64,000 nucleotides of DNA from assembly GCF_030816965.1 (NCBI RefSeq), contig NZ_JAUSYQ010000002.1, forward strand, positions 4,187,001-4,251,000. Direction: 5' to 3'. Of this stretch, positions 45,986 to 56,188 are shown piece by piece (the first letter of the stretch is position 1; each line of letters begins with the position of its first letter). The translations under genes were made by a program, and so were the position numbers. The notes under the pieces are model-generated. The model did not search any database. It was not told where the DNA came from and was given only the letters and a program-made list of their open reading frames with translations. Source of the DNA: Streptomyces canus (GTDB lineage Bacteria > Actinomycetota > Actinomycetes > Streptomycetales > Streptomycetaceae).

Positions 45986-47434
45986 GTGAGCGCCATTCGC
46001 CCGGCAGCCGTCGTCGTTCTCGCAGCGGGTGAGGGCACCCGTATGAAGTCGGCCACACCCAAGGTCCTGCACGAGATCTGTGGCCGCAGCCTCGTCGGGC
46101 ATGTGCTCGCCGCCGCCCGCGAGTTGGACCCCGAGAACCTCGTCGTGGTCGTGGGGCACGCCCGGGAGCAGGTCACCGCTCACCTCGCCGACACCGACGC
46201 CGCCGTACGAACGGCCGTGCAGGCGCAGCAGAACGGCACCGGGCACGCCGTCCGGATGGCGCTGGAGGAACTCGGTGGCCGTGTCGACGGGACCGTCGTC
46301 GTCGTGTGCGGGGACACCCCTCTGCTGACCGGCGAGACCCTCAACGCCCTTGCCGCCACGCACTCCACGGACGGGAACGCGGTCACCGTGCTGACCGCCG
46401 AGGTGCCGGACGCGACCGGGTACGGGCGGATCGTGCGGGACACGGTGTCCGGTGCCGTGACCGGGATCGTCGAGCACAAGGACGCCTCCGAGGCGCAGCG
46501 GGCCATCCGCGAGATCAACTCGGGCGTCTTCGCCTTCGACGGGCAGCTCCTCGCCGACGCGCTGGGCAAGGTGCGGACCGACAACTCCCAGGGCGAGGAG
46601 TACCTCACCGACGTTCTCGGGATTCTCCGGGAGGCCGGGCACCGCGTCGGCGCTTCCGTCGCCGCCGATCACCGTGAGATCGCCGGGATCAACAACCGTG
46701 TGCAGCTCTCCGAGGCGCGGCGGATCCTCAACCACAGGCTGCTGACGCACGCCATGCTCTCCGGCGTCACCGTCGTCGACCCGGCCACCACCTGGGTGGA
46801 CGTCGGCGTCACCTTCGGCCAGGACTCCGTCGTCCACCCGGGCACGCAGCTGCACGGCTCGACGCACCTCGGTGAGGGCGCCGAGGTGGGTCCCCACAGC
46901 CGCCTCACGGACACGCATGTCGGAGCGGGAGCCCGCGTCGACAACACCGTCGCCCACAGCGCCCACATCGGCGACCACGCGAGCGTGGGACCGTTCGCCT
47001 ATCTGCGTCCCGGCTCCCGGCTGGGCGCGAAGGGCAAGATCGGGACGTACGTCGAGACGAAGAACGCGAGCATCGGGGAGGGGGCGAAGGTCCCGCATCT
47101 CTCCTATGTCGGTGACGCGACGATCGGCGACTACACGAACATCGGTGCCGCGAGCGTGTTCGTGAACTACGACGGTCAGGACAAGCACCACACGACGGTC
47201 GGGTCGCATTGCCGCACGGGTTCGGACAACATGTTTGTGGCGCCTGTCACGGTCGGGGACGGCGCGTACACCGCCGCAGGGTCGGTGATCACGAAGGATG
47301 TGCCGCCCGGTTCGCTGGCCGTGGCCCGTGGCCAGCAGCGGAATATCGAGGGCTGGGTGGCCCGGAAGCGTCCGGGGAGCGCGGCGGCGAAGGCTGCCGA
47401 GGCGGCTTCCCGGGAGGGCGCGAGCGAGGACTGA
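45986..47434 (+). CDS. glmU: Bifunctional UDP-N-acetylglucosamine pyrophosphorylase / glucosamine-1-phosphate acetyltransferase
   Basis: A 482-residue enzyme making UDP-GlcNAc, the precursor of peptidoglycan. N-terminal uridyltransferase domain (1-235) with LAAGEGTRMKSATPKVLHEI. C-terminal left-handed beta-helix acetyltransferase (about 255-455) with hexapeptide repeats and the active-site His in SYVGDATIGDYTNIGA-type coils. The Ala-rich C-terminal tail of about 25 residues is typical of Streptomyces. GTG start. It is followed 75 bases later by prs, the usual bacterial glmU-prs order. Confidence 0.96.
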   Translation: MSAIRPAAVVVLAAGEGTRMKSATPKVLHEICGRSLVGHVLAAARELDPENLVVVVGHAREQVTAHLADTDAAVRTAVQAQQNGTGHAVRMALEELGGRVDGTVVVVCGDTPLLTGETLNALAATHSTDGNAVTVLTAEVPDATGYGRIVRDTVSGAVTGIVEHKDASEAQRAIREINSGVFAFDGQLLADALGKVRTDNSQGEEYLTDVLGILREAGHRVGASVAADHREIAGINNRVQLSEARRILNHRLLTHAMLSGVTVVDPATTWVDVGVTFGQDSVVHPGTQLHGSTHLGEGAEVGPHSRLTDTHVGAGARVDNTVAHSAHIGDHASVGPFAYLRPGSRLGAKGKIGTYVETKNASIGEGAKVPHLSYVGDATIGDYTNIGAASVFVNYDGQDKHHTTVGSHCRTGSDNMFVAPVTVGDGAYTAAGSVITKDVPPGSLAVARGQQRNIEGWVARKRPGSAAAKAAEAASREGASED

Positions 47435-47509
47435 CCGGAAACAGGTGCGCCGAAGTCGTCGTACCGTGATATCTGCACACCCAGTTGAAACACCTCTGAG
47501 GAGACAGCT

Positions 47510-48490
47510 GTGACCGGGATCAAGACGACCGGCGAGAAGAAGATGATGTTCTTCTCCGGCCGCGCCCACCCCGAGCTTGCCAAGGAGGTCGCCGAGCAGC
47601 TGGGTGTCGGGGTTGTCCCGACCAAGGCCTTCGACTTCGCGAACGGCGAGATCTACGTCCGCTACCAGGAGTCGGCACGCGGTGCGGACTGCTTCGTGAT
47701 CCAGAGCCACACGGCTCCGATCAACCAGTGGATCATGGAGCAGCTGATCATGATCGACGCGCTGAAGCGTGCGTCGGCCCGCTCCATCACGGTCATCGTG
47801 CCGTTCTACGGTTACGCGCGGCAGGACAAGAAGCACCGTGGCCGTGAACCGATCTCGGCGCGGCTGATCGCGGACCTGATGAAGACGGCGGGTGCGGACC
47901 GCCTCCTCACCGTCGATCTGCACACGGACCAGATCCAGGGCTTCTTCGACGGGCCCGTGGACCACCTCTTCGCCCTTCCGCTGCTGGCGGACTACGTGGG
48001 CCGGAAGGTCGACCGGGACAAGCTGACGGTCGTGTCCCCGGACGCGGGCCGGGTGCGGGTCGCGGACCGCTGGTGCGACCGGCTGGGTGCGCCGCTGGCG
48101 ATCGTGCACAAGCGGCGTGACAAGGACGTGGCGAACCAGGTGACCGTCCACGAGGTCGTGGGTGAGGTCAAGGGCCGCGTGTGTGTCCTGGTCGACGACA
48201 TGATCGACACGGGCGGCACGATCTGCGCCGCCGCGGACGCGCTGTTCGCGCACGGCGCGGAGGACGTCATCGTGACGGCCACCCACGGTGTGCTGTCCGG
48301 GCCGGCCGCGGACCGGCTGAAGAACTCCCGGGTGAGCGAGTTCGTGTTCACGAACACCCTGCCGACGCCGGGTGAGCTGGGCCGCGACCTGGACAAGATG
48401 ACGGTCCTGTCGATCGCGCCGACGATCGCGAGCGCGGTGCGTGAGGTGTTCGAGGACGGTTCGGTGACGAGCCTGTTCGACGAGCAGTAA
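47510..48490 (+). CDS. prs: Ribose-phosphate pyrophosphokinase
   Basis: A 326-residue PRPP synthetase, converting ribose-5-phosphate and ATP to PRPP for nucleotide, His and Trp synthesis. Visible: the ATP-binding YGYARQDKKHRGREPIS, DLHTDQIQGFF, and the PRPP loop VCVLVDDMIDTGGTI. The flag segment VSPDAGRVRVADRW is slightly unusual relative to the common VSPDxGGVxRAR. GTG start with GAGGAG 7 bases upstream. Followed by rplY after a long hairpin. Confidence 0.96.
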   Translation: MTGIKTTGEKKMMFFSGRAHPELAKEVAEQLGVGVVPTKAFDFANGEIYVRYQESARGADCFVIQSHTAPINQWIMEQLIMIDALKRASARSITVIVPFYGYARQDKKHRGREPISARLIADLMKTAGADRLLTVDLHTDQIQGFFDGPVDHLFALPLLADYVGRKVDRDKLTVVSPDAGRVRVADRWCDRLGAPLAIVHKRRDKDVANQVTVHEVVGEVKGRVCVLVDDMIDTGGTICAAADALFAHGAEDVIVTATHGVLSGPAADRLKNSRVSEFVFTNTLPTPGELGRDLDKMTVLSIAPTIASAVREVFEDGSVTSLFDEQ

Positions 48491-48512
48491 GGGTTCTGCA
48501 GAGATCCTTTTG

Positions 48513-48570
48513 GGTACGGCCTCCCTCTCCGAGTAGACTGCTCCAGTTGCTCGGCGAGGGAGGCCGTACC
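48513..48570 (+). promoter_or_regulatory. Long hairpin in the prs-rplY spacer, with -10-like loop
   Basis: Perfect 15-bp outer arms GGTACGGCCTCCCTC (48513-48527) and complement (48556-48570), with an inner CCGAG/CTCGG stem. The loop reads TAGACTGCTCCAG. It could end prs or act as an rplY leader. TAGACT (48533-48538), with TTGGGT 17 bases upstream, also resembles a promoter, so the structure may embed the rplY promoter. Confidence 0.55.
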
Positions 48571-48674
48571 TGTTCGCGCAGGTGTCGGCGGTCCGTTATC
48601 GACGCGCTCTTCGTAGCAGGCCGTTCGTGGCCGGGTGACCACGTCCGCCGCTGTTTCCACGAGGAGTGATCCGC

Positions 48675-49268
48675 ATGTCCGAGGTCAAGATCGTCGCCGA
48701 GACCCGTTCCGAGTTCGGCAAGGGTGCCGCCCGCCGTATCCGCCGTGACAACAAGGTTCCCGGTGTTCTGTACGGTCGCGGTTCCGACCCGATCCACCTG
48801 ACCCTGCCGGGCCACGAGCTGCTGCTCGCGCTGCGTACGTCGAACGTCCTGATCGCCCTGGACATCGACGGCAAGACCAACGAGCTGGCGATCCCGAAGT
48901 CCGTGCAGCGTGACCCGATCAAGGGCTACCTCGAGCACGTCGACCTCCAGCTGGTCAAGCGCGGCGAGCAGGTCAACGTCGAGATCTACGTCCACACCGA
49001 GGGTGACCTGGCCCCGGGCGCCTACCTGCTGGAGCACGTCCTGAACGCGCTGCCGGTCGAGGCCGAGGCCACGCACATCCCCGAGTCGGTCACCGTCTCC
49101 ATCGAGGGCCTGGCCGCCGGCGACTCCGTCCTCGCCAAGGACATCACCCTGCCGAAGGGCACCAAGCTGGCCGTCGACGGCGACACCGTCGTCCTGCAGG
49201 TCCTGGCCGCGCAGGCCGAGGAGTCCGAGGGCGAGGCCGGCGAGGGCGACGAGTCCGCGGAGGCCTGA
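48675..49268 (+). CDS. rplY: 50S ribosomal protein L25 / general stress protein Ctc
   Basis: A 197-residue two-domain L25 (CTC/TL5 type) binding 5S rRNA. N-terminal 5S-binding domain (about 4-92, ETRSEFGKGAARRIRRDNKVPGVLYG), then the TL5 C-terminal beta domain (about 100-182) and an acidic Glu/Gly tail. ATG at 48675 is chosen because GAGGAG lies 8 bases upstream. A GTG three codons earlier overlaps that site. Followed by pth, the common bacterial order. Confidence 0.95.
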   Translation: MSEVKIVAETRSEFGKGAARRIRRDNKVPGVLYGRGSDPIHLTLPGHELLLALRTSNVLIALDIDGKTNELAIPKSVQRDPIKGYLEHVDLQLVKRGEQVNVEIYVHTEGDLAPGAYLLEHVLNALPVEAEATHIPESVTVSIEGLAAGDSVLAKDITLPKGTKLAVDGDTVVLQVLAAQAEESEGEAGEGDESAEA

Positions 49269-49339
49269 CCGGCGGTCCGGCCGTAGCTGTCGTGCCGCCG
49301 GTTCCCCGGCGCCCGGCACCGCGGTAGCGATATACGCTC

Positions 49340-49372
49340 CAGCCGTCGCCCCTGTCCAGGGGGCGGCGGCTG
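49340..49372 (+). terminator. Hairpin between rplY and pth
   Basis: CAGCCGTCGCCCC and GGGGCGGCGGCTG arms (12 of 13 paired, TGTCCA loop), 72 bases past rplY and just before the pth ribosome site. Terminator or pth leader. TATACGCT just upstream may be a pth -10. Confidence 0.5.
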
Positions 49373-49397
49373 CGGCATGTGCAGAGGAGAGATGGAC

Positions 49398-49994
49398 GTG
49401 ACTACCCCCGCCAACGGCCCCTGGCTGATCGTCGGCCTCGGCAATCCGGGGCCCGAGTACGCGGGCCATCGGCACAACGTCGGCTTCAGGGTGGCCGATC
49501 TGCTGGCCGAGCGGGTCGGGGGCCGGTTCAAGCGGGCCGGGAAGGCGCAGGCCCAGGTCGTGGAGGGGCGGATCGGGCCGCCGGGGCCGGGGAACCGGCG
49601 GGTGATCCTGGCGAAGCCGATGTCGTTCATGAACCTGTCCGGCGGTCCGGTGAACGCGCTCAAGGACTTCTACAAGGTGCCGGTCGCCAACATCGTCGCC
49701 ATCCATGACGAGCTGGACATCGACTACGGCACCCTGCGGCTGAAGCTGGGCGGCGGGGACAACGGTCACAACGGGCTGAAGTCGATGACGAAGGCGTTCG
49801 GGTCGGAGTATCACCGGGTGCGGTTCGGGATCGGGCGTCCTCCGGGCCGTATGCAGGTCGCGGACTTCGTGCTGAAGGACTTCTCGTCGAGCGAGCGCAA
49901 GGAGCTCGACTACTTCGTGGACCGGGCGGCCGACGCGGTGGAGGCGCTGGTGATCGAGGGTCTCGAGCGGGCGCAAAGCACGTACAACTCCTGA
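49398..49994 (+). CDS. pth: Peptidyl-tRNA hydrolase
   Basis: A 198-residue enzyme that releases tRNA from prematurely dropped peptidyl-tRNA. Visible: [18 protein letters not shown], holding the catalytic His and Asn, then [39 protein letters not shown], and [14 protein letters not shown]. The GTG at 49398 is preferred, as AGGAG lies about 8 bases before it. An ATG two codons earlier (49392) sits too close to that site. Follows rplY. Confidence 0.94.
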   Translation: MTTPANGPWLIVGLGNPGPEYAGHRHNVGFRVADLLAERVGGRFKRAGKAQAQVVEGRIGPPGPGNRRVILAKPMSFMNLSGGPVNALKDFYKVPVANIVAIHDELDIDYGTLRLKLGGGDNGHNGLKSMTKAFGSEYHRVRFGIGRPPGRMQVADFVLKDFSSSERKELDYFVDRAADAVEALVIEGLERAQSTYNS

Positions 49995-50046
49995 CTTGTC
50001 CGCCCGGTGGCCGGGGCGGAGTTGACCACGCGCAGGACCATGGCTA

Positions 50047-50550
50047 ATGATCCCGGCCATGCCTGCCACAGCCCTCACCTCCCGCCAGGCCTCGGTCGCC
50101 GCGCTGCGGTTCGGACGCCTCGCGTCGATGGGGGTGGTCGCGGTGCTGATCCTGATCGCGGGGGTGTGGGCGTCCTGGGGCAGCGCGCAGTACGTGATGC
50201 TGACCAAGGGGCGCGAGCGCGGCACGATCGAGGTGGCGCGGTGTGCGCAGGACGTGTGCAGCGGGCCGTACACGCCGTTGTCGCACGGGTCGCAGGCGCG
50301 GGGCCGGGTCGTCATCGAGAAGACGGTGGCCGTGCGGAAGGGCCGGACCTACACGGTGGTGGTGAAGCCCGGCAGTGCCGATGTCGTGCGGTCCGGGCCG
50401 GCCGGGGTGCTGTACGCGTGGGTGCCGATGGGCGGGGCGCTGCTGCTCGCCTCGGTGGTCGTGGCGGGCGGGATGCGGCGGACGCGGCTCGCGTGGGTGC
50501 TGGCGGGGTCGGGGATCGCGCTGCTCACGGCGGCTTTCGTAACCATCTGA
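50047..50550 (+). CDS. Two-helix membrane protein of unknown function
   Basis: A 167-residue protein with a transmembrane helix near 27-45, an extracytoplasmic segment with a Cys pair (CAQDVCSGPY), and two helices near the C-terminus (about 118-138 and 146-165). I do not recognise a family. The next ATG four codons in is also possible. It stands between pth and a surface protein in the same direction. Confidence 0.7.
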   Translation: MIPAMPATALTSRQASVAALRFGRLASMGVVAVLILIAGVWASWGSAQYVMLTKGRERGTIEVARCAQDVCSGPYTPLSHGSQARGRVVIEKTVAVRKGRTYTVVVKPGSADVVRSGPAGVLYAWVPMGGALLLASVVVAGGMRRTRLAWVLAGSGIALLTAAFVTI

Positions 50551-50688
50551 CGGCTTTCGCCGTTCTCCGCTTCTGTGGAGAACGTGAGTGTTCTCTGTTC
50601 GTGATTGACCAGAGGTCAGTCACGGCTGGATGCTGAGCCGCCCCCTCCACATCTTCCCGTTTGACTCTCGAAGATGGATTACTGCCCC

Positions 50689-51378
50689 ATGCGTACCCTC
50701 TCCCGCGTCGGCGCCGTGTGCGCCGTCGCTTCGGCGGCCTTTCTGGTCGCACCGGTCGCCCACGCCACCGCTCCCGGTGACAACGGAACCGTGAAGATCC
50801 ACGACGCCACCACCGGCGAAGAGCTCCGTAAGAACGAGCCGCACGTCTGCACCTTCTACCTCGACGCCTTCGGCTTCGACGCCGTCCAGGAGGTCGACTG
50901 GCACATCGAGGCCTGGGCCCCGACGGCCGACGTCAAGGGCGAGACCGTGAAGTCCGGCGAGATCACGCTGGACACCGACGGTCACGGCCGTACGGAGGAC
51001 CTGTCACTGCCCGACGGGCACTACAAGCTGTTCTGGAACTTCGACGGAGAGAAGGGCGCCGCCAAGCACAAGGTGTTCTGGACGGACTGCGAGGACGAGG
51101 AAGGCGGCGGCGGTACGACGGCCACGCCCACCGCGTCGGCCTCCGGCACTCCCGGGTCGGGCGAATCCGCCTCTCCCAGCGCCGATCCCAGCGGATCCGC
51201 TGGGGCCGGGACCTCCCCGTCGGCCTCTTCCTCCTCGTCCGCTTCCGCTTCCGCGCAGGGCTCCACCGGTGACCTCGCGGAGACCGGGAACGGCGCTCCC
51301 GTCGGCCTGCTCTCGGGTGCCGCGGCGGCGCTGCTGGCGGCCGGCGGTTACCTCGTCGTCAGGCGGCGCCGGGCCTGA
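50689..51378 (+). CDS. Sortase-anchored surface protein (LAETG motif)
   Basis: A 229-residue exported protein. The signal peptide MRTLSRVGAVCAVASAAF ends near AHA (residue 22). A globular domain follows (about 25-130) with beta strands such as VCTFYLDAFGFD and YKLFWNFDGE, then a Ser/Ala/Pro wall-spanning region. The C-terminal sorting signal is LAETG, a hydrophobic helix and RRRR. LAxTG is the class E sortase motif that anchors chaplins in Streptomyces. ATG at 50689 is preferred over 50674 because it begins a normal signal peptide. Expected location: covalently on the cell wall. Confidence 0.85.
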   Translation: MRTLSRVGAVCAVASAAFLVAPVAHATAPGDNGTVKIHDATTGEELRKNEPHVCTFYLDAFGFDAVQEVDWHIEAWAPTADVKGETVKSGEITLDTDGHGRTEDLSLPDGHYKLFWNFDGEKGAAKHKVFWTDCEDEEGGGGTTATPTASASGTPGSGESASPSADPSGSAGAGTSPSASSSSSASASAQGSTGDLAETGNGAPVGLLSGAAAALLAAGGYLVVRRRRA

Positions 51379-51393
51379 CGCAGAACCGAAAAA

Positions 51394-51427
51394 CGGTGCC
51401 CCCGAGCCGGCCGGCTCGGGGGCACCG
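51394..51427 (-). terminator. Bidirectional terminator between surface protein and ppc
   Basis: Perfect 34-base palindrome with 17-bp arms CGGTGCCCCCGAGCCGG, followed on the minus strand by five Ts. It ends ppc and probably also the convergent surface-protein gene. Confidence 0.9.
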
Positions 51428-51441
51428 CCGTGTGCACGGGC

Positions 51442-54183
51442 TCAGCCGGTGTTGCGCAGGCCCGCGGCCACGCCGTTGACCGTGAGGAGCAGGGCGCGGG
51501 AGAGCAGCGGGTCGGGCTGTTCGCCCGCGGCCGCCGCGTCGCGCTGGCGCTTGAGCAGGGTCACCTGGAGATAGGAGATCGGGTCCAGGTAGGCGTCGCG
51601 GATGGCGAAGGTCTGCTTGAGGACCGGGGTGGCGTCGAGGAGTTCGTCCTCGCCGGTGATCTTCAGGACCTCGCGGACGGTGAGTTCGTGTTCGGCCTCG
51701 ATGTCGGCGAAGACGTGCTGGAGCTCGGCGGGGACGAGGGTCTCGACGTAGTGGCGCGCGATGCGCAGGTCGGTCTTCGCGAGCGTCATCTCGACGTTGG
51801 AGATGAAGTTCCGGAAGAAGTGCCACTGTTCGTGCATCTCGTCGAGCACGGTACCCAGGCCCGCCTCGCGCAGCGCCTTCAGGCCGGAGCCGACTCCGAA
51901 CCAGCCGGGCACGATCTGCCGGGACTGGGTCCAGCCGAACACCCACGGGATGGCCCGCAGTCCGTCGAGGGAGACGCCCGAGCCGGGGCGCCGGGAGGGC
52001 CGTGAGCCGAGGTGCAGGTCGGCGAGCTGGTCCACCGGCGTCGACGCGAGGAAGTACGTCGGCAGGTCCGGGTCCTCGACGAGCCTGCGGTACGCGGCGT
52101 GCGCGGCGTCGGAGACGACGTCCATCGCGGCGTCCCAGCGGGCCAGCGCCTCGTCGGACTGGCGGGGCGCGGTGTGCAGGGCGGATGCCTGGAGCGTGGC
52201 GGCGACCGTGAGTTCCAGGTTCTCGCGGGCCAGCGAGGGCACGAGGTACTTGTCGGAGATGACCTCGCCCTGCTCGGTGACCTTGATCTCGCCCTCCAGG
52301 GTGCCCCAGGGCTGGGCCAGGATGGCGTCGTGGGAGGGGCCGCCACCGCGGCCGACGGTGCCACCGCGGCCGTGGAACAGCCTCAGCCGCACCCCATGGC
52401 GGTGCGCCACGTCACGCAGCCGCCGCTGCGCCCGGTGGATCTCCCACTGGCTGGTGGTGATGCCGCCGAACTTCGAGGAGTCGGAGTAGCCGAGCATGAC
52501 CTCCTGGACGTCCCCGCGCAGGGCCACGAGTCTGCGGTAGGACGGGTCGGAGAGCATGTCCTCCAGGATGGTGTCGGCTGCCTTGAGCTCGTCGGTGGTC
52601 TCCAGGAGCGGCACGATGCCGATCTTCGCCCAGCCGGCGTGCAGATCGAGCAGTCCGGCCTCACGGGCGAGGACGGCGGCGGCGAAGACGTCGTCGGCGC
52701 CCTGGCACATCGAGATGATGTACGACTCGATGACCTCCGGCCCGAAGACCTCCAGGGCCCGCTTCACGGTCTGGAAGACGCCGAGGGTCTTCTCGCCGGC
52801 CGCGTCGACCGGTGCCGGGGTGGGCGCGAGGGGCCTGCGGGAGCGCAGTTCCTTCGCGAGCAGCTTGGTGCGGTACTCGCGGGGCATGTCCACATACCGC
52901 CAGGACTCCTCGCCGAGCCGGTCGAAGAGCTGGCCGAGGGCGTGGTGGTGGGCGTCGGCGTGCTCGCGGACGTCCATGGTGGCGAGCTGGAGGCCGAAGG
53001 CGGACAGGGTGCGGATGGTGCGGTCCATCCGGCCGTCGGCGAACAGGCCGCCGCGGTGTTCCCTGAGCGAGGTCTGGATCAGGGTCAGGTCGTGCAGCAG
53101 TTCGCCGGTGCCGAGATAGTCGCGGCCGTCCTCGTGCGGGATGCCCTTGGCCAGGCGGGTCTTGGTGTTCTCCAGCTTCTGCCGGATGCAGGTGGCCTTG
53201 AGGCGGTACGGCTCCTCGGCGTTGAGGCGCTTGTAACGGGGGCTGATCTCCGGCAGGCGCTCCAGGTCGGCCTTCAGGGACTCCAGGAGCTCCTCGGTGG
53301 CGCCGGTGTAGCGGATGGAGTTCGACAGGAAGCCGCGCAGCTCGTCGATGAGCTCCAGGGCATCGTTGATGCCGTGCTCGTGCTGGAGGATCAGGACGTC
53401 CCAGGTGACCTGGGGGGTGACGTTGGGGTTGCCGTCGCGGTCACCGCCGATCCAGGTGCCGAAGGTGAGCGGGCGGGTCGCGTCGGGGATCCTGACGCCG
53501 ACGCGCTCCAACTCGGCCGTCAGGTCCTCCAGGACGTCGCCGACGGCGCCGGCGTGCAGCTCGTCGAGGTAGTAGATGGCGTTGCGGGCCTCGTCGGCGG
53601 GCTCGGGGCGCACGACGCGCAGCTCGTCGGTCTGCCAGACGAGGTCGATGTTCTCGGCCAGCCGGGTGTCGTAGCGGCGGCGGTCCGCCTCGATCACCGG
53701 GGTCTCCAGCAGCGCCGCGATCCGGCGGAGCTTGTTCAGCACCGAGCGGCGCGCGGCCTCGGTCGGGTGGGCGGTGAAGACCGGGCGGACGTTGAGGTTG
53801 GCGACGCTCTGGCGCAGGTGCTCGGGGTCGGCGTCCTTGAGGCGGTCGGCCGTACGGGCGAGAAGTCCGCCCTCGGCGGCGCGCCTGGCCCGCAGTTCGC
53901 GGCCGCGGTGGACCTGCTCGGTGACGTTGGCCAGGTGGAAGTAGGTGGAGAAGGCGCGCACCAGCTTGGCGGCGGTCTCCAGTTCGATGCCGCGCAGCAG
54001 CTCGGCGGCGGCCTCGCCGTCCTCGCGGGTGAGGCGGCGCACCTTTTCGACGAGTTCCAGCAGCTCGGGGCCCTCCTGGCGGACGAGGGTCTCGCCCAGG
54101 AGGTCGCCCAGCCGGCGGATGTCGGCGCGCAGCTCACTACTGGTCGACGTGGCGCTCGTAGTCAGGTCGTCGGCACTGCTCAC
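51442..54183 (-). CDS. ppc: Phosphoenolpyruvate carboxylase
   Basis: A 913-residue anaplerotic enzyme making oxaloacetate from PEP and bicarbonate. Conserved segments seen: [13 protein letters not shown] with the catalytic His, [10 protein letters not shown], the [10 protein letters not shown] loop, [15 protein letters not shown], and the C-terminal [17 protein letters not shown]. Normal length. Start GTG at 54183, with AAGGAG 8 bases upstream. Earlier in-frame codons lie in the leader. Monocistronic, ended by a strong terminator, and divergent from the desaturase operon. Confidence 0.97.
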   Translation of the reverse strand: MSSADDLTTSATSTSSELRADIRRLGDLLGETLVRQEGPELLELVEKVRRLTREDGEAAAELLRGIELETAAKLVRAFSTYFHLANVTEQVHRGRELRARRAAEGGLLARTADRLKDADPEHLRQSVANLNVRPVFTAHPTEAARRSVLNKLRRIAALLETPVIEADRRRYDTRLAENIDLVWQTDELRVVRPEPADEARNAIYYLDELHAGAVGDVLEDLTAELERVGVRIPDATRPLTFGTWIGGDRDGNPNVTPQVTWDVLILQHEHGINDALELIDELRGFLSNSIRYTGATEELLESLKADLERLPEISPRYKRLNAEEPYRLKATCIRQKLENTKTRLAKGIPHEDGRDYLGTGELLHDLTLIQTSLREHRGGLFADGRMDRTIRTLSAFGLQLATMDVREHADAHHHALGQLFDRLGEESWRYVDMPREYRTKLLAKELRSRRPLAPTPAPVDAAGEKTLGVFQTVKRALEVFGPEVIESYIISMCQGADDVFAAAVLAREAGLLDLHAGWAKIGIVPLLETTDELKAADTILEDMLSDPSYRRLVALRGDVQEVMLGYSDSSKFGGITTSQWEIHRAQRRLRDVAHRHGVRLRLFHGRGGTVGRGGGPSHDAILAQPWGTLEGEIKVTEQGEVISDKYLVPSLARENLELTVAATLQASALHTAPRQSDEALARWDAAMDVVSDAAHAAYRRLVEDPDLPTYFLASTPVDQLADLHLGSRPSRRPGSGVSLDGLRAIPWVFGWTQSRQIVPGWFGVGSGLKALREAGLGTVLDEMHEQWHFFRNFISNVEMTLAKTDLRIARHYVETLVPAELQHVFADIEAEHELTVREVLKITGEDELLDATPVLKQTFAIRDAYLDPISYLQVTLLKRQRDAAAAGEQPDPLLSRALLLTVNGVAAGLRNTG

Positions 54184-54490
54184 AGGTGCGGCTCCTTGCA
54201 GTGTTGAAGCTCGTCCGGCAGGGGAACCCGGAGTGCGGTCGTGCGGCAGCCGCCGCATACGGCCGGGCCATCCGGGAAGAATTCAGAGCGGACCGCGCTG
54301 TCCGACCGACTCCAAGGATAGGTGTCCATGCGGACGCGCAGAATGTCGGGCTCTTGCCGCCGGACGTCGCGCTGCCATACTTACGACGCCGTAGGTTACG
54401 GAACCGTAGGGACCGTCGTCACGGAACCCGGGAAGGCTTCCCGCAGCCCGGCACCTGTCTCACATCCTCGAAACCCCACAGGGGACGCCC

Positions 54491-55501
54491 ATGACCACGC
54501 GCTCCGATGTGATCGCAGACGCCCCGAAGGCGCCCGACGGCTCGACACCGCCCTCCGCGACGCTGGGCGGTGAGCAGAAACGCTCGCTCGAACAGATCAC
54601 GCTGCTCCTCTTCATCACCGTCCCGTTCCTCGCCCTGCTCGCGGCGGTGCCGCTGGCCTGGGGCTGGGGAGTGAGCTGGCTCGATCTGGGCCTTCTGGTC
54701 TTCTTCTACTACCTCGGCTGCCACGGCATCACGATCGGCTTCCACCGCTACTTCACGCACGGCTCCTTCAAGGCCAAGCGGCCGCTGAGGATCGCGCTGG
54801 CGATCATGGGGTCGCTGGCGGTCGAGGGGCCGCTGGTGCGGTGGGTGGCCGACCACCGCAAGCACCACAAGTTCTCCGACGCCGAGGGCGACCCCCACTC
54901 GCCGTGGCGGTTCGGGGAGACGGTCCCGGCGCTGATCAAGGGCCTGTGGTGGGCCCACATCGCCTGGATGTTCGACGAGGAGCAGACCCCGCAGGAGAAG
55001 TACGCGCCGGATCTGGTCAAGGACCCGGCGATCCGCGCGATCTCCCGACACTTCATCTACTGGACGATGCTCTCCCTCGCCCTGCCCGCCGTGATCGGCG
55101 GTCTGGTGACGATGTCCTGGTGGGGGGCGTTCACCGGCTTCTTCTGGGGCTCCCTGGTCCGCGTCTGCCTGCTGCATCACGTGACCTGGTCGATCAACTC
55201 GATCTGCCACGCGGTCGGCAAGCGGCCCTTCAAGTCGCGGGACCGCTCGGGCAACGTGTGGTGGCTGGCCGTGCTGTCCTGCGGTGAGTCCTGGCACAAC
55301 CTGCACCACGCCGACCCGACCTCGGCGCGGCACGGGGTGATGCGGGGCCAGCTGGATTCCTCGGCGCGGATCATCCGCTGGTTCGAGATGCTCGGCTGGG
55401 CGTACGACGTGCGCTGGCCGTCACGCTCGCGTATCGATTCCCGCCGGAACACGGACGGGGACGGCTCCCGGCGCAAGAAGGAGGCCGCCGAGGCGGCATG
55501 A
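54491..55501 (+). CDS. Membrane acyl-CoA/acyl-lipid delta-9-type fatty acid desaturase
   Basis: A 336-residue integral membrane di-iron desaturase. All three His boxes are present: HRYFTH (about 83-88), HRKHH (about 119-123) and HNLHH (about 267-271). Hydrophobic helices lie between them. It should introduce a cis double bond in saturated acyl chains, controlling membrane fluidity. Its stop overlaps the ATG of a TetR gene, so the regulator is co-expressed with the enzyme and probably senses acyl-CoA or acyl-ACP. Confidence 0.92.
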   Translation: MTTRSDVIADAPKAPDGSTPPSATLGGEQKRSLEQITLLLFITVPFLALLAAVPLAWGWGVSWLDLGLLVFFYYLGCHGITIGFHRYFTHGSFKAKRPLRIALAIMGSLAVEGPLVRWVADHRKHHKFSDAEGDPHSPWRFGETVPALIKGLWWAHIAWMFDEEQTPQEKYAPDLVKDPAIRAISRHFIYWTMLSLALPAVIGGLVTMSWWGAFTGFFWGSLVRVCLLHHVTWSINSICHAVGKRPFKSRDRSGNVWWLAVLSCGESWHNLHHADPTSARHGVMRGQLDSSARIIRWFEMLGWAYDVRWPSRSRIDSRRNTDGDGSRRKKEAAEAA

Positions 55502-56178
55502 TGGACGCCGTGGCGACCGACTCCAGCAGTACCCCGAGCAACGAAGCGAAGCCGCGGCGTGTCCGGCGCACCCGGATGACGGGGGCCGAGCGCCGCGCGC
55601 AGCTGCTCGAGATCGGTCGCACGCTCTTCGCCACGAAGGGCTTCGAGGCTACGTCGGTGGAGGAGATCGCGGCGAAGGCGGGCGTCTCGAAGCCGGTGGT
55701 GTACGAGCACTTCGGCGGCAAGGAGGGCCTGTACGCGGTGGTGGTGGACCGGGAGATGCGGCGCCTGCTGGACATGGTGACGAGTTCGCTGACCGCCGGT
55801 CACCCCCGCGAACTGTGCGAACAGGCGGCCTTCGCTCTCCTCGACTACATCGAGGAGTACACGGACGGCTTCCGCATCCTGGTCCGGGACTCGCCGATCC
55901 CCCAGTCCACGGGTTCCTTCGCCTCTCTGATCTCGGACATCGCCACGCAGGTCGAGGACATCCTGGGCCGCGAGTTCAAGAGGCGCGGTTTCGATCCCAA
56001 GCTGGCCCCGCTGTACGCCCAGGCCCTGGTCGGCATGGTCGCCCTGACCGGCCAGTGGTGGCTGGACGTGCGCCGCCCGAAGAAGGCGGAGGTGGCGGCG
56101 CATCTGGTGAACCTGGCGTGGCACGGCCTGGACGGGCTGGAGGCGAAGCCGCGCCTGATAGGACGCCGCAAGAGCTAG
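55498..56178 (+). CDS. TetR-family regulator of the desaturase operon
   Basis: A 226-residue TetR protein. The HTH is at about 30-75 (TSVEEIAAKAGVSKPVVYEHFGGKEGLY), a FabR/DesT-like sequence style, followed by a helical ligand domain. The start ATG overlaps the desaturase stop (ATGA), giving an autoregulated pair. The next ATG, one codon later, is equally possible. Ligand is inferred, not shown. Confidence 0.9.
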   Translation: MMDAVATDSSSTPSNEAKPRRVRRTRMTGAERRAQLLEIGRTLFATKGFEATSVEEIAAKAGVSKPVVYEHFGGKEGLYAVVVDREMRRLLDMVTSSLTAGHPRELCEQAAFALLDYIEEYTDGFRILVRDSPIPQSTGSFASLISDIATQVEDILGREFKRRGFDPKLAPLYAQALVGMVALTGQWWLDVRRPKKAEVAAHLVNLAWHGLDGLEAKPRLIGRRKS

Positions 56179-56188
56179 ACATCGCGAA

